Of a stretch of 64,000 nt of DNA, positions 19,179 to 32,107 are shown piece after piece. The position numbers and the translations under genes were made by a program. A model generated the notes under the pieces. It ran no database searches and was not told where the DNA came from. It saw only the letters and a list, made by a program, of their open reading frames with translations. This stretch comes from Variovorax sp. YR216 (GTDB lineage: Bacteria > Pseudomonadota > Gammaproteobacteria > Burkholderiales > Burkholderiaceae_C), in the NCBI RefSeq assembly GCF_900107745.1, contig NZ_FNRO01000001.1:434001-498000 (forward strand), written 5' to 3'. Position 1 is the first letter of the stretch; each line of letters starts with the position of its first letter.

Positions 19179-20627
19179 TCAGACCGCCGGTGCGATGGCC
19201 TCGGCGTATTCGTACAGTGCGCCAAGGATTTCTTCGCCGCGCTCGTCGGCCTTCTCGGCGAGCGTGTCGATCTCCGCGAACAGTTCATCGACATTGCGCG
19301 CACCGCCCTCGCCCTCGAGCAATCGCGCGACGCGATGGGCCTCCCAGCGTTCCGTTTCTTCCTCCGTCAGCGTCTCGACGAAATTGCGCGCGCGGTAGCG
19401 GAAGAGCAGCTCTTCGAGCCTCGGGTCGTCGAACGCGGTGCGTTCCTGGGCCTGCACGAGCTGCGCCGGCGAAAGGCTGCGCAACTGCGTGAGCCGCCGG
19501 CGATCGCCGTTGCCGACGAACCCGCCGTAGAGGTCTTCGTCGACATCGGGCGTGCCTTCCTTCGGGCGCTCGAAGACGCGCTGCCAGATGCTGCTCATGT
19601 CGGGCAGCGAGGCCGCGATGGCCGCGTTGCGCATGGCGGCGTCCATGTCGATGCCCCAGCGCTTGGCCATCGCCGGTGCGAGCGTGCGCAGGTTGCCGAC
19701 GACCATCGGCGACTTGTTCAGGTGCACGCTCTTGATCGGCAGCCGCGTCACCCCTTCGGGCAGATCGGCGGTTCGCGTGAAAAGGCGAAGCCGCATCGTC
19801 TCGACGTCGAGGCCGCCCAGTTCGCTCGGGTCGTGCGCAAGGTCCCAGGCGAGCAGCTCGTTGCGATTGGTCGGATGGCTTGCCAGCGGCCACATCACCG
19901 CGAGGCACCCGCGCTCGGCGGGGAACATGCCCGAGACATGCAGGAAGGGGCGCATGCCTTCCTTCGTCGCCGGAAGGCCCAGCTCGCTCGCCACGCGATC
20001 CTTGCGGTGCAGTGAGAAAGCGAAGTCGAACAGGCGCGGCTGCTGGTCGCGAATCAGGCGCGCAAGCGCGATGGTCGCGCGCACGTCCGACAAGGCATCG
20101 TGCGCCGCCTCATGCACCAGCCCGTTGGCGCGGGCGAGGTCCTCGAGCTTGAAGCTCTGGCTGCCATCCGCCTTCTTCGGCCATTCGATGCCGTCCGGAC
20201 GCAGCGCATAGGTCAGCCGCACCACGTCGAGCAGGTCCCACCGGCCGCAGTCGTTCTGCCACTCGCGCGCATAGGGGTCGATAAGGTTGCGCCAGAAGAG
20301 GAAGCGCGTGACTTCGTCGTCGAAGCGGATCGTGTTGTAGCCCACGCCGATGGTGCCGGGCTGCGAAAAGGCACTTTCGACCTGCGCGGCGAATTCGTGC
20401 TCGGGCAGGCCGCGCTCCAGGCATTGCTGCGGCGTGATGCCGGTGATCAGGCAGGCCTCCGGGCTCGGCAGATAGTCCGGCGCAGGCTTGCAGTAGATCA
20501 TCAACGGCTCGCCGATCTCATTGAGCTCGGCATCGGTTCGGATCGCGGCGAACTGCGCCGGGCGATCGCGGCGCGGCACTGCCCCGAAGGTTTCGTAGTC
20601 GTGCCAGAGAAAGGTGTGAGGAGCCAT
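19179..20627 (-). CDS. sbcB: Exodeoxyribonuclease I
   Basis: 482 residues, close to the 475 of E. coli ExoI. 3-prime to 5-prime single-strand DNA exonuclease in recombination and mismatch repair. DEDDh residues: FLWHDYETFGA near the N-terminus and HDALSDVRATIALARL near residue 170. The SH3-like and C-terminal helical parts are present (SVHLNKSPMVV, RARNFVETLTEEE). Start at 20627 is two bases from the cardiolipin synthase stop. Confidence 0.95.
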   Translation of the reverse strand: MAPHTFLWHDYETFGAVPRRDRPAQFAAIRTDAELNEIGEPLMIYCKPAPDYLPSPEACLITGITPQQCLERGLPEHEFAAQVESAFSQPGTIGVGYNTIRFDDEVTRFLFWRNLIDPYAREWQNDCGRWDLLDVVRLTYALRPDGIEWPKKADGSQSFKLEDLARANGLVHEAAHDALSDVRATIALARLIRDQQPRLFDFAFSLHRKDRVASELGLPATKEGMRPFLHVSGMFPAERGCLAVMWPLASHPTNRNELLAWDLAHDPSELGGLDVETMRLRLFTRTADLPEGVTRLPIKSVHLNKSPMVVGNLRTLAPAMAKRWGIDMDAAMRNAAIAASLPDMSSIWQRVFERPKEGTPDVDEDLYGGFVGNGDRRRLTQLRSLSPAQLVQAQERTAFDDPRLEELLFRYRARNFVETLTEEETERWEAHRVARLLEGEGGARNVDELFAEIDTLAEKADERGEEILGALYEYAEAIAPAV

Positions 20628-20629
20628 CG

Positions 20630-22087
20630 TCAAAGCAAAGGGGAAAACAAGCGCGCCGTGGCTTCGCCCAGGCGCCGCGGGAAAGTCTGGTGCCGGTTGG
20701 CCCGCACCGGCGAGGCATTGCGCAGGTCGGTCTGGAACTGCGTCACGAGCGCACCGGTCAGTGTCGGTCCGTAGATCACGGCGGAAACCTCGAAGTTGAG
20801 CCTGAAGCTGCGGTTGTCGAAGTTCGCGGTGCCGATCATCGCGCAGTTGTCGTCCACCACCAGCGTCTTGGAATGCAGCATGCGGGCCTTGTATTCCCAG
20901 ATCTTGACGCCGGCGGCGATCAGTTCGTCGTAGTACGAGCGCGCCGCGGCGCTGACGATGAGCGAGTCGCTGCGGCGCGGCACCAAAAGCCGCACGTCGA
21001 CGCCGCGAAGCGCCGCACTCGTGAGCGCCATCAACGCCGGCTCGGTGGGCACGAAGTACGGCGTGGTGAGCCATGCGCGATGCTTCGCGGCATGGATCGC
21101 ATCGACCTGGACGCGATGGATCGCCTCGACGGCGCTGTCGGGGCCACTGGTGACGATCTGCACCGGAATGTCCCCGACGCCGTCCTCCGCGTCGACGCGC
21201 GGGAACATGCTGTCGATCGCCCTGTGCACATGCCGCAGCGTCTCGCCGGTGGCATAGGTCCAGTCCTCGATGAAGGTGGTCTGGAGCCAGCGAACGGCGC
21301 TTCCCGCGATCTTCAGGTGGACGTCGTGATAGGCATCCGGCCGCGTGCGCGCATCTTCCTCATCGGTGATGTTGACGCCGCCGGTGAAGCCGATGCGTCC
21401 ATCGCAAACGACGATCTTGCGGTGCGTCCGGTAGTTGGTCACCGGGCGCAGACGCCGGCCGATGCGCGTGTCATGGAACAGCGCCACATGGATGCCGACC
21501 TCGCGCATCGGTGCCATGAACTTGCGGCCGACGCGCTTGGAGCCGAGCGCATCGAGCAGCAGGCGCACCGTCACGCCTTCGCGCGCGCGCTCGATCAGCA
21601 GGTCGCGCAGCTGGGTGCCGATGTTATCGGGCTCGAAGATGTAGTACTCGAGATGCACGTGGTCTCGTGCCTGACGGATGCAGTCGAATATTGCATCGAA
21701 GGTGCGTGCACCACCCGACAGCAACTCGACCGAGGTCGCGGTCGACACTGGCAGGCCGCACGCCGCCGTACCCAGGGCAGCCAGCTGCCGCAAGGTGGGC
21801 GGCGCATGCTTCGAGGCGTCTCGCAGCCTCGCGATGTCACCCGGCGCCTGCTCGATCGCACGGCTGCGAAGGCGCCGCAGCCGCTGCTTCTTGAGTCGCT
21901 GCGGGCCGAGGAAGTAGTAGATGACGAAGCCCACGAACGGCAGCAGCGCGAGCGAGAGGATCCAGCTCATCGTCGATACCGGCGCGCGCTTCTGCATCAC
22001 GATCCAGACCGAAAGGACCGCGATGTAGCCGCTCCATGCGAGGGAGAGACCCGTTTTCCATTCGTGACTGAACTCGGGGAGGATCAA
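20630..22087 (-). CDS. cls: Cardiolipin synthase
   Basis: 485 residues. Two N-terminal membrane helices (about 14-31 and 40-60; WILSLALLPFVGFVIYYFLG) are followed by two phospholipase-D domains with complete HKD motifs, HRKIVVCDG and HSKTLVVDD. Joins two phosphatidylglycerols into cardiolipin at the inner membrane. Length and topology match the ClsA group. It precedes sbcB by two bases and is separated from clpA by a strong terminator. Confidence 0.95.
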   Translation of the reverse strand: MILPEFSHEWKTGLSLAWSGYIAVLSVWIVMQKRAPVSTMSWILSLALLPFVGFVIYYFLGPQRLKKQRLRRLRSRAIEQAPGDIARLRDASKHAPPTLRQLAALGTAACGLPVSTATSVELLSGGARTFDAIFDCIRQARDHVHLEYYIFEPDNIGTQLRDLLIERAREGVTVRLLLDALGSKRVGRKFMAPMREVGIHVALFHDTRIGRRLRPVTNYRTHRKIVVCDGRIGFTGGVNITDEEDARTRPDAYHDVHLKIAGSAVRWLQTTFIEDWTYATGETLRHVHRAIDSMFPRVDAEDGVGDIPVQIVTSGPDSAVEAIHRVQVDAIHAAKHRAWLTTPYFVPTEPALMALTSAALRGVDVRLLVPRRSDSLIVSAAARSYYDELIAAGVKIWEYKARMLHSKTLVVDDNCAMIGTANFDNRSFRLNFEVSAVIYGPTLTGALVTQFQTDLRNASPVRANRHQTFPRRLGEATARLFSPLL

Positions 22088-22102
22088 GGCGAGAGGTAGC
22101 TG

Positions 22103-22140
22103 AAAAAGAAAAAGGCCGGTAGCCCGATGCTACCGGCCTT
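22103..22140 (-). terminator. Rho-independent terminator of clpA
   Basis: On the minus strand AAGGCCGGTAG pairs with CTACCGGCCTT (22112-22140, short loop) and is followed by TTTTTCTTTTT. It lies 24 bases after the clpA stop and just before the cls start. Confidence 0.9.
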
Positions 22141-22163
22141 CGATGACCTTCCAGACGCGCCGA

Positions 22164-24485
<2,322 letters not shown>

Positions 24486-24539
24486 GTGATTTCCTTTTGG
24501 CCTTGCTGTAAATATTCCGCAGATGGGTTGGAGCGCAAT

Positions 24540-24899
24540 TTATTCAACCGGTTCGCTGACACACTGCAGCGGATGCCCGGCCTGGTGGGCTGCTTCCATC
24601 ACCTGATTCACCTTGGTCGCTGCCATGTCGCGGGAGTACACGCCGCACACGCCACGCCCATCGAGATGGATCTTGAGCATGATCTGCGTGGCTGTTTCCC
24701 GGTCCTTGTTGAAGAACTGCTGGATCACGACGATGACGAACTCCATCGGCGTGTAGTCATCGTTGAGCATCACCACCTGGTACATCTGGGGTGGTGCGGT
24801 CTTCTGCGGCCGCCGTTCAAGAACGACCGAGTCGCCGTCGTCGCCGGCCGGCTTCGTGGCCGGTGGCGTCTTGGGGGTCGGGGGGATTCTGGTAGCCAT
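24540..24899 (-). CDS. clpS: ClpS adaptor protein
   Basis: 119 residues. Binds N-end-rule substrates and the ClpA N-domain. The core motifs [15 protein letters not shown] and [26 protein letters not shown] hold the N-degron pocket. The first 35 residues are Pro/Thr-rich and flexible, as usual. Start at 24899 (MATRIPPTP) gives the family length; a 24-codon in-frame extension upstream lacks conservation. A TATAAA box sits 9-14 bases before the ATG but no convincing -35 is seen. Confidence 0.95.
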   Translation of the reverse strand: MATRIPPTPKTPPATKPAGDDGDSVVLERRPQKTAPPQMYQVVMLNDDYTPMEFVIVVIQQFFNKDRETATQIMLKIHLDGRGVCGVYSRDMAATKVNQVMEAAHQAGHPLQCVSEPVE

Positions 24900-25064
24900 G
24901 AAAATCATTTTATAGAGCAGCCGCGCATTGCACTTGCGGCAGGGGGACAAGTGGTGGCGGCTTTGTGACATTCAAGGCGAATCGCGGGGTGGAACCGGTC
25001 GCCAGCTCACGCAAACACCGTGCCTCCGGGTCCGATAGCTCCCCATATATCGGCCGATCACGCC

Positions 25065-25101
25065 GAAAAGAAAGCCCCGGCGCCTTGCGACGCCGGGGCT
25101 T
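25065..25101 (-). terminator. Rho-independent terminator of icd
   Basis: On the minus strand AAGCCCCGGCG and CGCCGGGGCTT (arms 25091-25101 and 25072-25082, eight-base loop) are followed by TCTTTTC. It ends the isocitrate dehydrogenase transcript 34 bases after its stop. The rest of the 24900-25135 gap holds the clpS leader and nothing else I can name. Confidence 0.88.
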
Positions 25102-25135
25102 GGTGCTCGCGGTCCGGCAATGCGCCGGACGTCGC

Positions 25136-26395
<1,260 letters not shown>

Positions 26396-26585
26396 GTGGG
26401 CGTCGGCTCCGGATGAAATGAAGACTGGAAGACACTACGCTTCCAATCGCCTGAATACCCTTAGAATTTTAGACGCAACCGGAGGAGCCTGAGGATGTGT
26501 CAACCGCGGCCGTATTGGCGCCGTTGTTGACAGACCTTCTGCTGGCCGGGAGGCGTTTTCAACCATTTCCAATGAGGAATCCGTA

Positions 26586-26930
26586 ATGAGCAAAGTTCTC
26601 GCAGCAACGATGGCCGGCCTGATCGCAGCCAGTGCCGGTCTGTTCTCGGTCAATGCGTCCGCACAAGGCGCCTCCACCTCGCAGGAAGCCGCTCCGCCGA
26701 CCAACACCAAGCCGCAACAACGCGCCACGGAACGCCGTGCCAGCAAGCCCCAGGGCGAAGTGCGCCCGCAAGGCGGCGACACGCCCAAGACGGCCGAAGG
26801 CAGCGGTGGCCTGACCCAGAACAAGTCAACGGCCGCCGGCCAGGCACGCGCCGACACGCGCAGCGACCGCCGCCGCGACAAGCAGGGCAACGTCCGCAAG
26901 ATGAACCCGCAAGGCGGCACGCCTAACTAA
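26586..26930 (+). CDS. Small exported, disordered basic protein of unknown function
   Basis: 114 residues. A Sec signal peptide (about 1-26, ASA-QG) is followed by a low-complexity stretch rich in Gln, Gly, Arg, Lys, Pro and Thr with no cysteine and no fold-forming hydrophobic core; net strongly basic. AATGAGGA precedes the start. Single-gene unit with a strong terminator right after it, so it is probably expressed. I recognise no family. Confidence 0.75.
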   Translation: MSKVLAATMAGLIAASAGLFSVNASAQGASTSQEAAPPTNTKPQQRATERRASKPQGEVRPQGGDTPKTAEGSGGLTQNKSTAAGQARADTRSDRRRDKQGNVRKMNPQGGTPN

Positions 26931-26951
26931 GTCAGGGCTCGTCCCTAATCG

Positions 26952-26982
26952 AAAAAGCGTTCCCTGCGGAGCGCTTTTTTTT
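26952..26982 (+). terminator. Rho-independent terminator
   Basis: AAAAAGCG pairs with CGCTTTTT around a further TTCC/GGAG extension and a CTGC loop, then a run of eight T. It closes the small exported protein gene 21 bases after its stop. Confidence 0.9.
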
Positions 26983-27113
26983 CGTCCTTCTCATCAGCTC
27001 GGCTGTCAGCTGGTCGACAGCAATTTCGGCCGAATTAGAGGTAAGCTCGTGGCAATTGGCGATGCCCGCGGACGCGGGCATTGTCGTTTGTGTTGCCGTT
27101 TGAAAGTCGTTCC

Positions 27114-27563
27114 ATGTTTCAGCGCTTATTCGCTCTTCTCCTGCTGTCCACGTCTTTGAGTTTTGCGCATGCTCAGGAGCCGCAAAGCAATCTGCCGCAT
27201 GTCCGGATAACGGCCGGGATGTATCAAATCGATGCACAAGTCGCCAAAACGCCCGAGCAGCGTCAGACCGGCCTGATGTTCCGCAAGGAGATGCCGCAAG
27301 CCGAAGGGATGATCTTTGTCTTCGAGCAACCGGCAACCCAGTGCTTCTGGATGAAGAACACCTTGATTCCCCTCACCGCCGCCTTCGTGGCGGACGACGG
27401 GCGCATCGTGAACCTCGCGGACATGAAGCCGATGACCGAGGATTCACACTGCTCGAAGGAACCGGTGCGCTTCGTCCTCGAGATGAACCAGGGCTGGTTC
27501 GAGCACAAGAACATCAAGGCCGGCACGAAGCTCGGCGGCGAGCTGTTCGCACAGATCCGCTAA
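27114..27563 (+). CDS. DUF192 family exported protein
   Basis: 149 residues. Signal peptide (1-20, AHA-QE), then the DUF192 fold: VAKTPEQRQTGLMFRKEMPQ, GMIFVFEQPATQCFWMKNTLIPL and IVNLADMKP. Function unknown; the family is small, often periplasmic. Start at 27114 chosen for the clean signal peptide over an upstream TTG at 27081, which would put 11 polar residues in front. A GC palindrome (27062-27081) lies in the leader. Confidence 0.9.
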   Translation: MFQRLFALLLLSTSLSFAHAQEPQSNLPHVRITAGMYQIDAQVAKTPEQRQTGLMFRKEMPQAEGMIFVFEQPATQCFWMKNTLIPLTAAFVADDGRIVNLADMKPMTEDSHCSKEPVRFVLEMNQGWFEHKNIKAGTKLGGELFAQIR

Positions 27564-27579
27564 CCTCTGCGCCTCGACG

Positions 27580-27619
27580 CCAACGAAAAAGCCGACCCGA
27601 GGTCGGCTTTTTTCGTTGG
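27580..27619. terminator. Bidirectional rho-independent terminator
   Basis: A perfect stem CCAACGAAAAAGCCGACC / GGTCGGCTTTTTTCGTTGG with a three-base loop, A-rich on the left arm and T-rich on the right. It can end both the DUF192 transcript and the oppositely directed sodB transcript. Confidence 0.9.
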
Positions 27620-27634
27620 TGCGGAGAACCGGAA

Positions 27635-28216
27635 TCAGCCGAAGTTCTTCTCGGCAAAGCCCCAGTTCACCAGCTTGGCGAGGAAGGTCTCGACGAACTT
27701 CTGGCGCAGGTTGCGGTAGTCGATGTAGTAGGCATGCTCCCAGACGTCGACGGTCAGCAGCGCCTTGTCGGCGGTGGTGAGCGGCGTGCCGGCGGCGCCG
27801 GTGTTCACGATGTCGACGGAACCGTCCGCCTTCTTCACAAGCCAGGTCCAGCCGGAACCGAAGTTGCCCACGGCCGACTTGACGAAGGCTTCCTTGAATG
27901 CCGCGTAGCTACCCCACTTGGCATCGATCGCCTTGGCCAGCGCGCCGCTGGGTTCCCCGCCGCCCGCGGGCTTCATGCAGTTCCAGAAGAAGGTGTGATT
28001 CCAGATCTGGGCCGAATTGTTGTAGATGCCGCCGCTGGACTTCTTGACGATGTCCTCAAGCGCCATGTTTTCGAATTCCGTGCCCTTCTGCAGGTTGTTC
28101 AGATTCACGACATAGGCGTTGTGGTGCTTCCCGTAGTGGTACTCGAGAGTCTCCTTGGAGTACTCGGGCGCCAGTGCGTCCATCGCGTATGGCAGGGGAG
28201 GAAGAACGTGTTCCAT
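27635..28216 (-). CDS. sodB: Superoxide dismutase, iron type
   Basis: 193 residues. Dismutates superoxide in the cytosol. All four metal ligands are at family positions: His27, His74, Asp157 and His161. Gln70 next to IWNH is the FeSOD-type outer-sphere residue (MnSODs carry it elsewhere). No signal peptide. GAGAGAAAAA precedes the ATG. xseA lies 48 bases upstream in the same direction. Confidence 0.96.
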   Translation of the reverse strand: MEHVLPPLPYAMDALAPEYSKETLEYHYGKHHNAYVVNLNNLQKGTEFENMALEDIVKKSSGGIYNNSAQIWNHTFFWNCMKPAGGGEPSGALAKAIDAKWGSYAAFKEAFVKSAVGNFGSGWTWLVKKADGSVDIVNTGAAGTPLTTADKALLTVDVWEHAYYIDYRNLRQKFVETFLAKLVNWGFAEKNFG

Positions 28217-28264
28217 GTTTTTTCTCTCGGGTTGGTTGTGGGATGGTTGATTCTAGAAAGGAAA

Positions 28265-29578
28265 TCACACCGCTGACGTCGGACGCATTCCCTTGCCCGC
28301 AGTTTGCAGGACCTTGAGATCGGCCCGGCCATCGGCGAGATGCGCCTGCACTTCGTCGCCGACGGCCAGCCGATCGACGCTGGTGACCGCATGGCCCTGC
28401 GCGTCCGTGATGAGGGCATAGCCCCTCTGCAGCACGAGCTCCGGATCCAACAGCTTCAATCGCAGCAATGCACGGTTGAGCAGCTCGTGGTGACGATCGA
28501 GCGCCACCCGAAGCCGCGAAGGCAACCCGGTCTGCAGCGCCTGTTGCGCATGACCGAGCCGCGACGTCTTCGCCTGCACGGCGAAATGCATCCGCTGCGC
28601 GTGATGCGCCAGACGCAGACGCTGGCGCGCCACGAGCTCCGAGGGACGGCCGAGCCGTCCCGCTGCGACATCCAGCCGCTGGCTCGACGCATCGACCCTC
28701 GTGAGGATCGCGTCGCGCAAGCGCTCTTCGATCAGTTCCAGTGCGCCCAGCCAGACGTCACGCGGCGCCGCGACGAGCTCTGCGGCGGCAGTCGGCGTGG
28801 GCGCGCGCACGTCGGCGCAAAAGTCGGCGATCGTGAAGTCGGTTTCATGGCCGACACCGCTGACGAGCGGCACCGGACTTTTGGCGATCGTCCGCGCCAG
28901 CATTTCATCGTTGAACGCCCAGAGGTCCTCGATCGATCCGCCGCCACGCACGAGCAGGATGACATCGACCTGCGGCTTCAATGCATAGAGCGCCTCCAGC
29001 GAACGCACGAGTTCGGCCGGTGCGTTCGCACCTTGTACCGCCGCCGGCGCGAGCACCACCGGGATATGGGGCACCCGCCGCCGCAGCGCCGTCACGACGT
29101 CGTGAAGCGCCGCCGCCCCCAGCGACGTGACGAGCCCGACGGACCGGGGCATCGCTGGCAACGTGCGCTTTCGCGCGACGTCGAAGAGTCCCTCCGCCTC
29201 GAGCTTCGCCTTGCGCTGAAGAAACTGCTCGAACAACGCGCCCTGCCCCGCCCGACGCAGACTCTCGACGATCAACTGAAGGTCGCCGCGCGGCTCATAG
29301 AGCCCGAGCCGCCCGCGCACTTCGACCTGGTCGCCGTCGCGCGGCGCGAAGTCCAGCAGCCCCGCTGCGCGGCGGAACATGGCGCAGCGCAACTGCCCGT
29401 TCTGATCCTTCAGCGAAAAGTAGCAGTGGCCGCTCGAGGCTCTTGAAAAGCCTGAGATCTCGCCCCTGACAACGACCGGGTTGAAGCGCGCTTCGAGCGC
29501 GTCCGCGACGGCACGACACAGCGCTCCCACGGCCCAGACGCGCACGCCGCCCGCAGGTGTTTGCTCACGTTCATTCAT
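28265..29578 (-). CDS. xseA: Exodeoxyribonuclease VII large subunit
   Basis: 437 residues. N-terminal OB fold (about 15-110; RGEISGFSRASSGHCYFSLKD) and the catalytic domain with VGLVTSLGAAALHDV, DVILLVRGGGSIEDLW and GVGHETDFTIADF. Single-strand DNA exonuclease with XseB, whose gene is not here. Start at 29578 (MNEREQTPAGG); an extension of 28 codons is possible but unconserved. Divergent from exbB across a 311-base gap. Confidence 0.96.
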   Translation of the reverse strand: MNEREQTPAGGVRVWAVGALCRAVADALEARFNPVVVRGEISGFSRASSGHCYFSLKDQNGQLRCAMFRRAAGLLDFAPRDGDQVEVRGRLGLYEPRGDLQLIVESLRRAGQGALFEQFLQRKAKLEAEGLFDVARKRTLPAMPRSVGLVTSLGAAALHDVVTALRRRVPHIPVVLAPAAVQGANAPAELVRSLEALYALKPQVDVILLVRGGGSIEDLWAFNDEMLARTIAKSPVPLVSGVGHETDFTIADFCADVRAPTPTAAAELVAAPRDVWLGALELIEERLRDAILTRVDASSQRLDVAAGRLGRPSELVARQRLRLAHHAQRMHFAVQAKTSRLGHAQQALQTGLPSRLRVALDRHHELLNRALLRLKLLDPELVLQRGYALITDAQGHAVTSVDRLAVGDEVQAHLADGRADLKVLQTAGKGMRPTSAV

Positions 29579-29889
29579 GCCGCATCGATGTGACAGGGTG
29601 GGAATCTTCCACAAGCGCCCACGAGCCTCCCTGATGGAGCTCTCCATACGCATCACAGGCACATGTTCTCGTGCAAGCCATTGATTTCATTGAAAAAAGT
29701 ACTGCTCAAATATCGCTCGATCCAGTGAGGCGTCCATCTGGCGCGGCTCCGGCCGAGTTGCTCTGCGTGTTAATCACAAAGTTATCCACAGTTTCTGTGC
29801 GTCAATCCCTACACGCGAAGGACACCGAAACATGCACCGGCTCGGTAGATAATCGCCGCGCATTTGCAGTCGATGGGCCGGAGGAATAT
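29579..29889. other. Divergent intergenic region between xseA and exbB
   Basis: 311 bases without a convincing gene. The exbB frame is open for 73 codons upstream, but its translation is polar and unlike ExbB. The region is A/T-richer than the surroundings. It contains one perfect DnaA box and a GATAAT (29849-29854) that could be a -10 for exbB without a clear -35. Confidence 0.6.
29782..29790 (+). promoter_or_regulatory. Consensus DnaA box
   Basis: TTATCCACA matches the TTATNCACA consensus exactly. Its end is part of a CACAG-TTT-CTGTG palindrome (29787-29799). A single box suggests DnaA as a regulator of exbB or xseA rather than an origin. Confidence 0.45.
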
Positions 29890-30522
29890 TTGTTTTCCAT
29901 CATAGTTGCTGCGGGCTGGCCGATCTGGCCGCTGCTCGCTTGTTCGGTTATCGGCCTGGCACTCGTCATCGAGCGCTTCGCCAGCCTGAAGACCTCGAAA
30001 GTCTTGCCACCCAAGTTGCTCGACGAGGCCATCGCGGTCTCGCGCAATTCCGTTCCGGCGCCGGACGTCGTGTCGAAGCTGGAGCACAACTCCAGTCTCG
30101 GCGAAGTCCTTGCTGCAGGTTTTCGGGCGCTGAACTCCAACCCGGCGTCCAGCGAGGATGATCTTCGCGTCTCGATGGAAGCTGCCGGGCGCGTGGTGGC
30201 GCATCGGCTCGAGCGCTATTTGCCCGCGCTTGCGACGATCGCCTCCGCCGCGCCGCTGCTGGGCCTGCTCGGCACGGTGATCGGCATGATCGAGATATTC
30301 GGCTCGCAATCGCCCTCCAGCGGCGCGGTCGGCTCCGGCAACCCGGCCCAGCTTGCGCATGGCATTTCGATCGCCCTCTACAACACGGCGTTCGGGCTGA
30401 TCATCGCGATCCCGACGCTGATCTTCTGGCGCTATTTCCGTAGCCGGGTCGATGAGTACCTGCTCAACCTCGAGCTCGCGGGCGAGCGCTTCGCACGTCA
30501 CCTGAACACGCTCCGCCGATGA
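29890..30522 (+). CDS. exbB: MotA/TolQ/ExbB proton channel family protein
   Basis: 210 residues with three membrane helices (about 5-25, 114-135 and 163-185). The channel motifs [20 protein letters not shown] and [19 protein letters not shown] are present. With ExbD it converts proton-motive force into motion for TonB-type transport. Start set at TTG 29890, seven bases after GGAGGA, giving [16 protein letters not shown], the usual Burkholderiales N-terminus. A TolQ-type role cannot be excluded because no TonB or TolA gene is adjacent. Confidence 0.9.
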   Translation: MFSIIVAAGWPIWPLLACSVIGLALVIERFASLKTSKVLPPKLLDEAIAVSRNSVPAPDVVSKLEHNSSLGEVLAAGFRALNSNPASSEDDLRVSMEAAGRVVAHRLERYLPALATIASAAPLLGLLGTVIGMIEIFGSQSPSSGAVGSGNPAQLAHGISIALYNTAFGLIIAIPTLIFWRYFRSRVDEYLLNLELAGERFARHLNTLRR

Positions 30523-30950
30523 GGATGCACTTCCGCCACGGCTCGCGCGACGAGCCGGAGATCAACCTGATCCCGTTCATCGACGTCCTACTCGTCGTGC
30601 TGATCTTCCTGATGCTGTCGACCACCTACAGCAAGTTCACGGAAATGCAGCTTCGGCTACCGGTGGCCGATGTCGAGGCGCAGCGCGACTATCCCAAGGA
30701 AGTGATCGTCTCCGTATCGGCCGATGGCCGCTACGCGATCAACAAGACGCCCCTGTCCGACCGCAGCGTCGAGGCAGTCACGGCCGCCCTGAGCGCTGCA
30801 GCCAGCGGCGCAAAGGACAACGTCGTCATCATCAGCGCCGACGCCAGCGCAGCGCATCAATCCGTGATCACCGTCATGGAGGCCGCACGGCGTGCCGGCC
30901 TCATGCAGATCACCTTCGCCACGCAGTCGGCCGCCCAGGCGGGTCGATAG
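30519..30950 (+). CDS. exbD: ExbD/TolR family biopolymer transport protein
   Basis: 143 residues. Short cytosolic N-terminus, one membrane helix [19 protein letters not shown] with the essential aspartate, then a periplasmic domain ([19 protein letters not shown]). Four-base overlap with exbB. Works in the ExbB-ExbD complex. A second ATG at 30525 is possible. Confidence 0.94.
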   Translation: MRMHFRHGSRDEPEINLIPFIDVLLVVLIFLMLSTTYSKFTEMQLRLPVADVEAQRDYPKEVIVSVSADGRYAINKTPLSDRSVEAVTAALSAAASGAKDNVVIISADASAAHQSVITVMEAARRAGLMQITFATQSAAQAGR

Positions 30951-30952
30951 CC

Positions 30953-31936
30953 TTGGCTTCGTTGCAGCACGCCTGGCTGCGACGCGGCACGCTGGCGCGG
31001 CTGCTGTGGCCGCTGTCACTCCTCTTCGGCGGGCTGACGGCATTGCGGCGCGCCCTTTTTCGATCCGGCATCCTGCGAACCGAACGCGTCGACGTGCCGG
31101 TGGTCGTGGTCGGCAATGTCGTCGCCGGTGGGTCGGGGAAGACGCCGGTCGTCATGGCCATCGTGCGCCATCTGCAATCGCAGGGTATCCGTGTTGGCGT
31201 GGTGTCGCGCGGCTATGGCCGATCGACCACCGGCTGCCGTGAAGTACTGGACGGCAGCACGCCCGCCGACACGGGCGACGAGCCGCTGCTCATACGGCGA
31301 TCGACCGGCGCCCCGTTGTTCGTCGCCGAGCGACGCGTCGAGGCCGCGCGAGCCCTTCGGGCGCGTTATCCCGATACCCAGGTCATCGTCAGCGACGACG
31401 GCCTGCAGCATCTCGCGATGGCGCGTGATGTCGAAATCTGCGTCTTCGACGACCGTGGCGTCGGCAACGGATGGCTGCTCCCGGCGGGCCCCCTGCGCGA
31501 GAACTGGCCTCGGCGCTGCGATCTCGTACTGCACACCGGCCGGCATCCGGCTTTCGCGGGCTTCACGGCGACGCGATCGCTCGCCGACTACGCACTCGCG
31601 AGCGACGGCTCACGGGTGCCGCTCGCCAAACTTGCCGATCGGAAGCTCGCCGCCGTCGCAGCCATCGCGAAGCCCGAGGCCTTCTTCGAGATGTTGCGAC
31701 AGTGCGGCCTGCGCCTCGAACGCTGCTTCGCACTCCCGGACCATCACGATTTCGAGGACTGGATGCCCGGGGCAACGCAAGGCTGCACGGTGCTCTGCAC
31801 CGAAAAGGACGCCGTGAAACTCTGGCGCAAGGCGCCGGACGCGCTGGCAGTGCCGCTGCTGTTCGAGCCCGAAGCGGTCTTCTTCTCGGCGTTCGACGCA
31901 AAGCTATCATCGACCGATGGATACCAAGCTGCTTGA
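30953..31936 (+). CDS. lpxK: Tetraacyldisaccharide 4-prime-kinase
   Basis: 327 residues. Phosphorylates the lipid A disaccharide at the inner membrane. N-terminal helix ([18 protein letters not shown]), P-loop [12 protein letters not shown] (about residues 55-66) and [23 protein letters not shown] start two bases after the exbD stop, so coupled. Its end overlaps the Trm112-type gene by 20 bases. Confidence 0.95.
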   Translation: MASLQHAWLRRGTLARLLWPLSLLFGGLTALRRALFRSGILRTERVDVPVVVVGNVVAGGSGKTPVVMAIVRHLQSQGIRVGVVSRGYGRSTTGCREVLDGSTPADTGDEPLLIRRSTGAPLFVAERRVEAARALRARYPDTQVIVSDDGLQHLAMARDVEICVFDDRGVGNGWLLPAGPLRENWPRRCDLVLHTGRHPAFAGFTATRSLADYALASDGSRVPLAKLADRKLAAVAAIAKPEAFFEMLRQCGLRLERCFALPDHHDFEDWMPGATQGCTVLCTEKDAVKLWRKAPDALAVPLLFEPEAVFFSAFDAKLSSTDGYQAA

Positions 31937-32099
31937 ACTGCTCGTCTGCCCCGTGACCAAGGGTCCGCTCACCTGGAATGCGGAGAAGCAGGAACTCGTC
32001 TCACGCAGTGCACGCCTGGCCTATCCGGTGCGCGACGGCATTCCGGTGCTGCTCGAGAGTGAAGCGCGTCCCCTGACCGACGAGGAACTGGGCCTTTGA
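31917..32099 (+). CDS. Trm112 family small protein (YcaR-like)
   Basis: 60 residues. [39 protein letters not shown] match the Trm112/YcaR family. Only one of the zinc cysteines (CPVTKG) remains, as is common in bacterial forms. Function unclear, possibly activation of methyltransferases. It is always found between lpxK and kdsB in Burkholderiales, as here. Confidence 0.93.
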   Translation: MDTKLLELLVCPVTKGPLTWNAEKQELVSRSARLAYPVRDGIPVLLESEARPLTDEELGL

Positions 32100-32107
32100 T
32101 CTTGACC

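Noticed and set aside
26527..26532. TTGACA as -35 of the small exported protein promoter
   Set aside because: A perfect -35 hexamer, but no acceptable -10 lies 15-19 bases downstream, so I do not call a promoter.
29782..29799. Replication origin
   Set aside because: Only one DnaA box is present, with no cluster, no A/T-rich unwinding region and no dnaA or dnaN nearby.
29671..29889. N-terminal extension of ExbB by 73 residues
   Set aside because: The extension is polar and unconserved. GGAGGA followed by TTG at 29890 gives the standard ExbB start.
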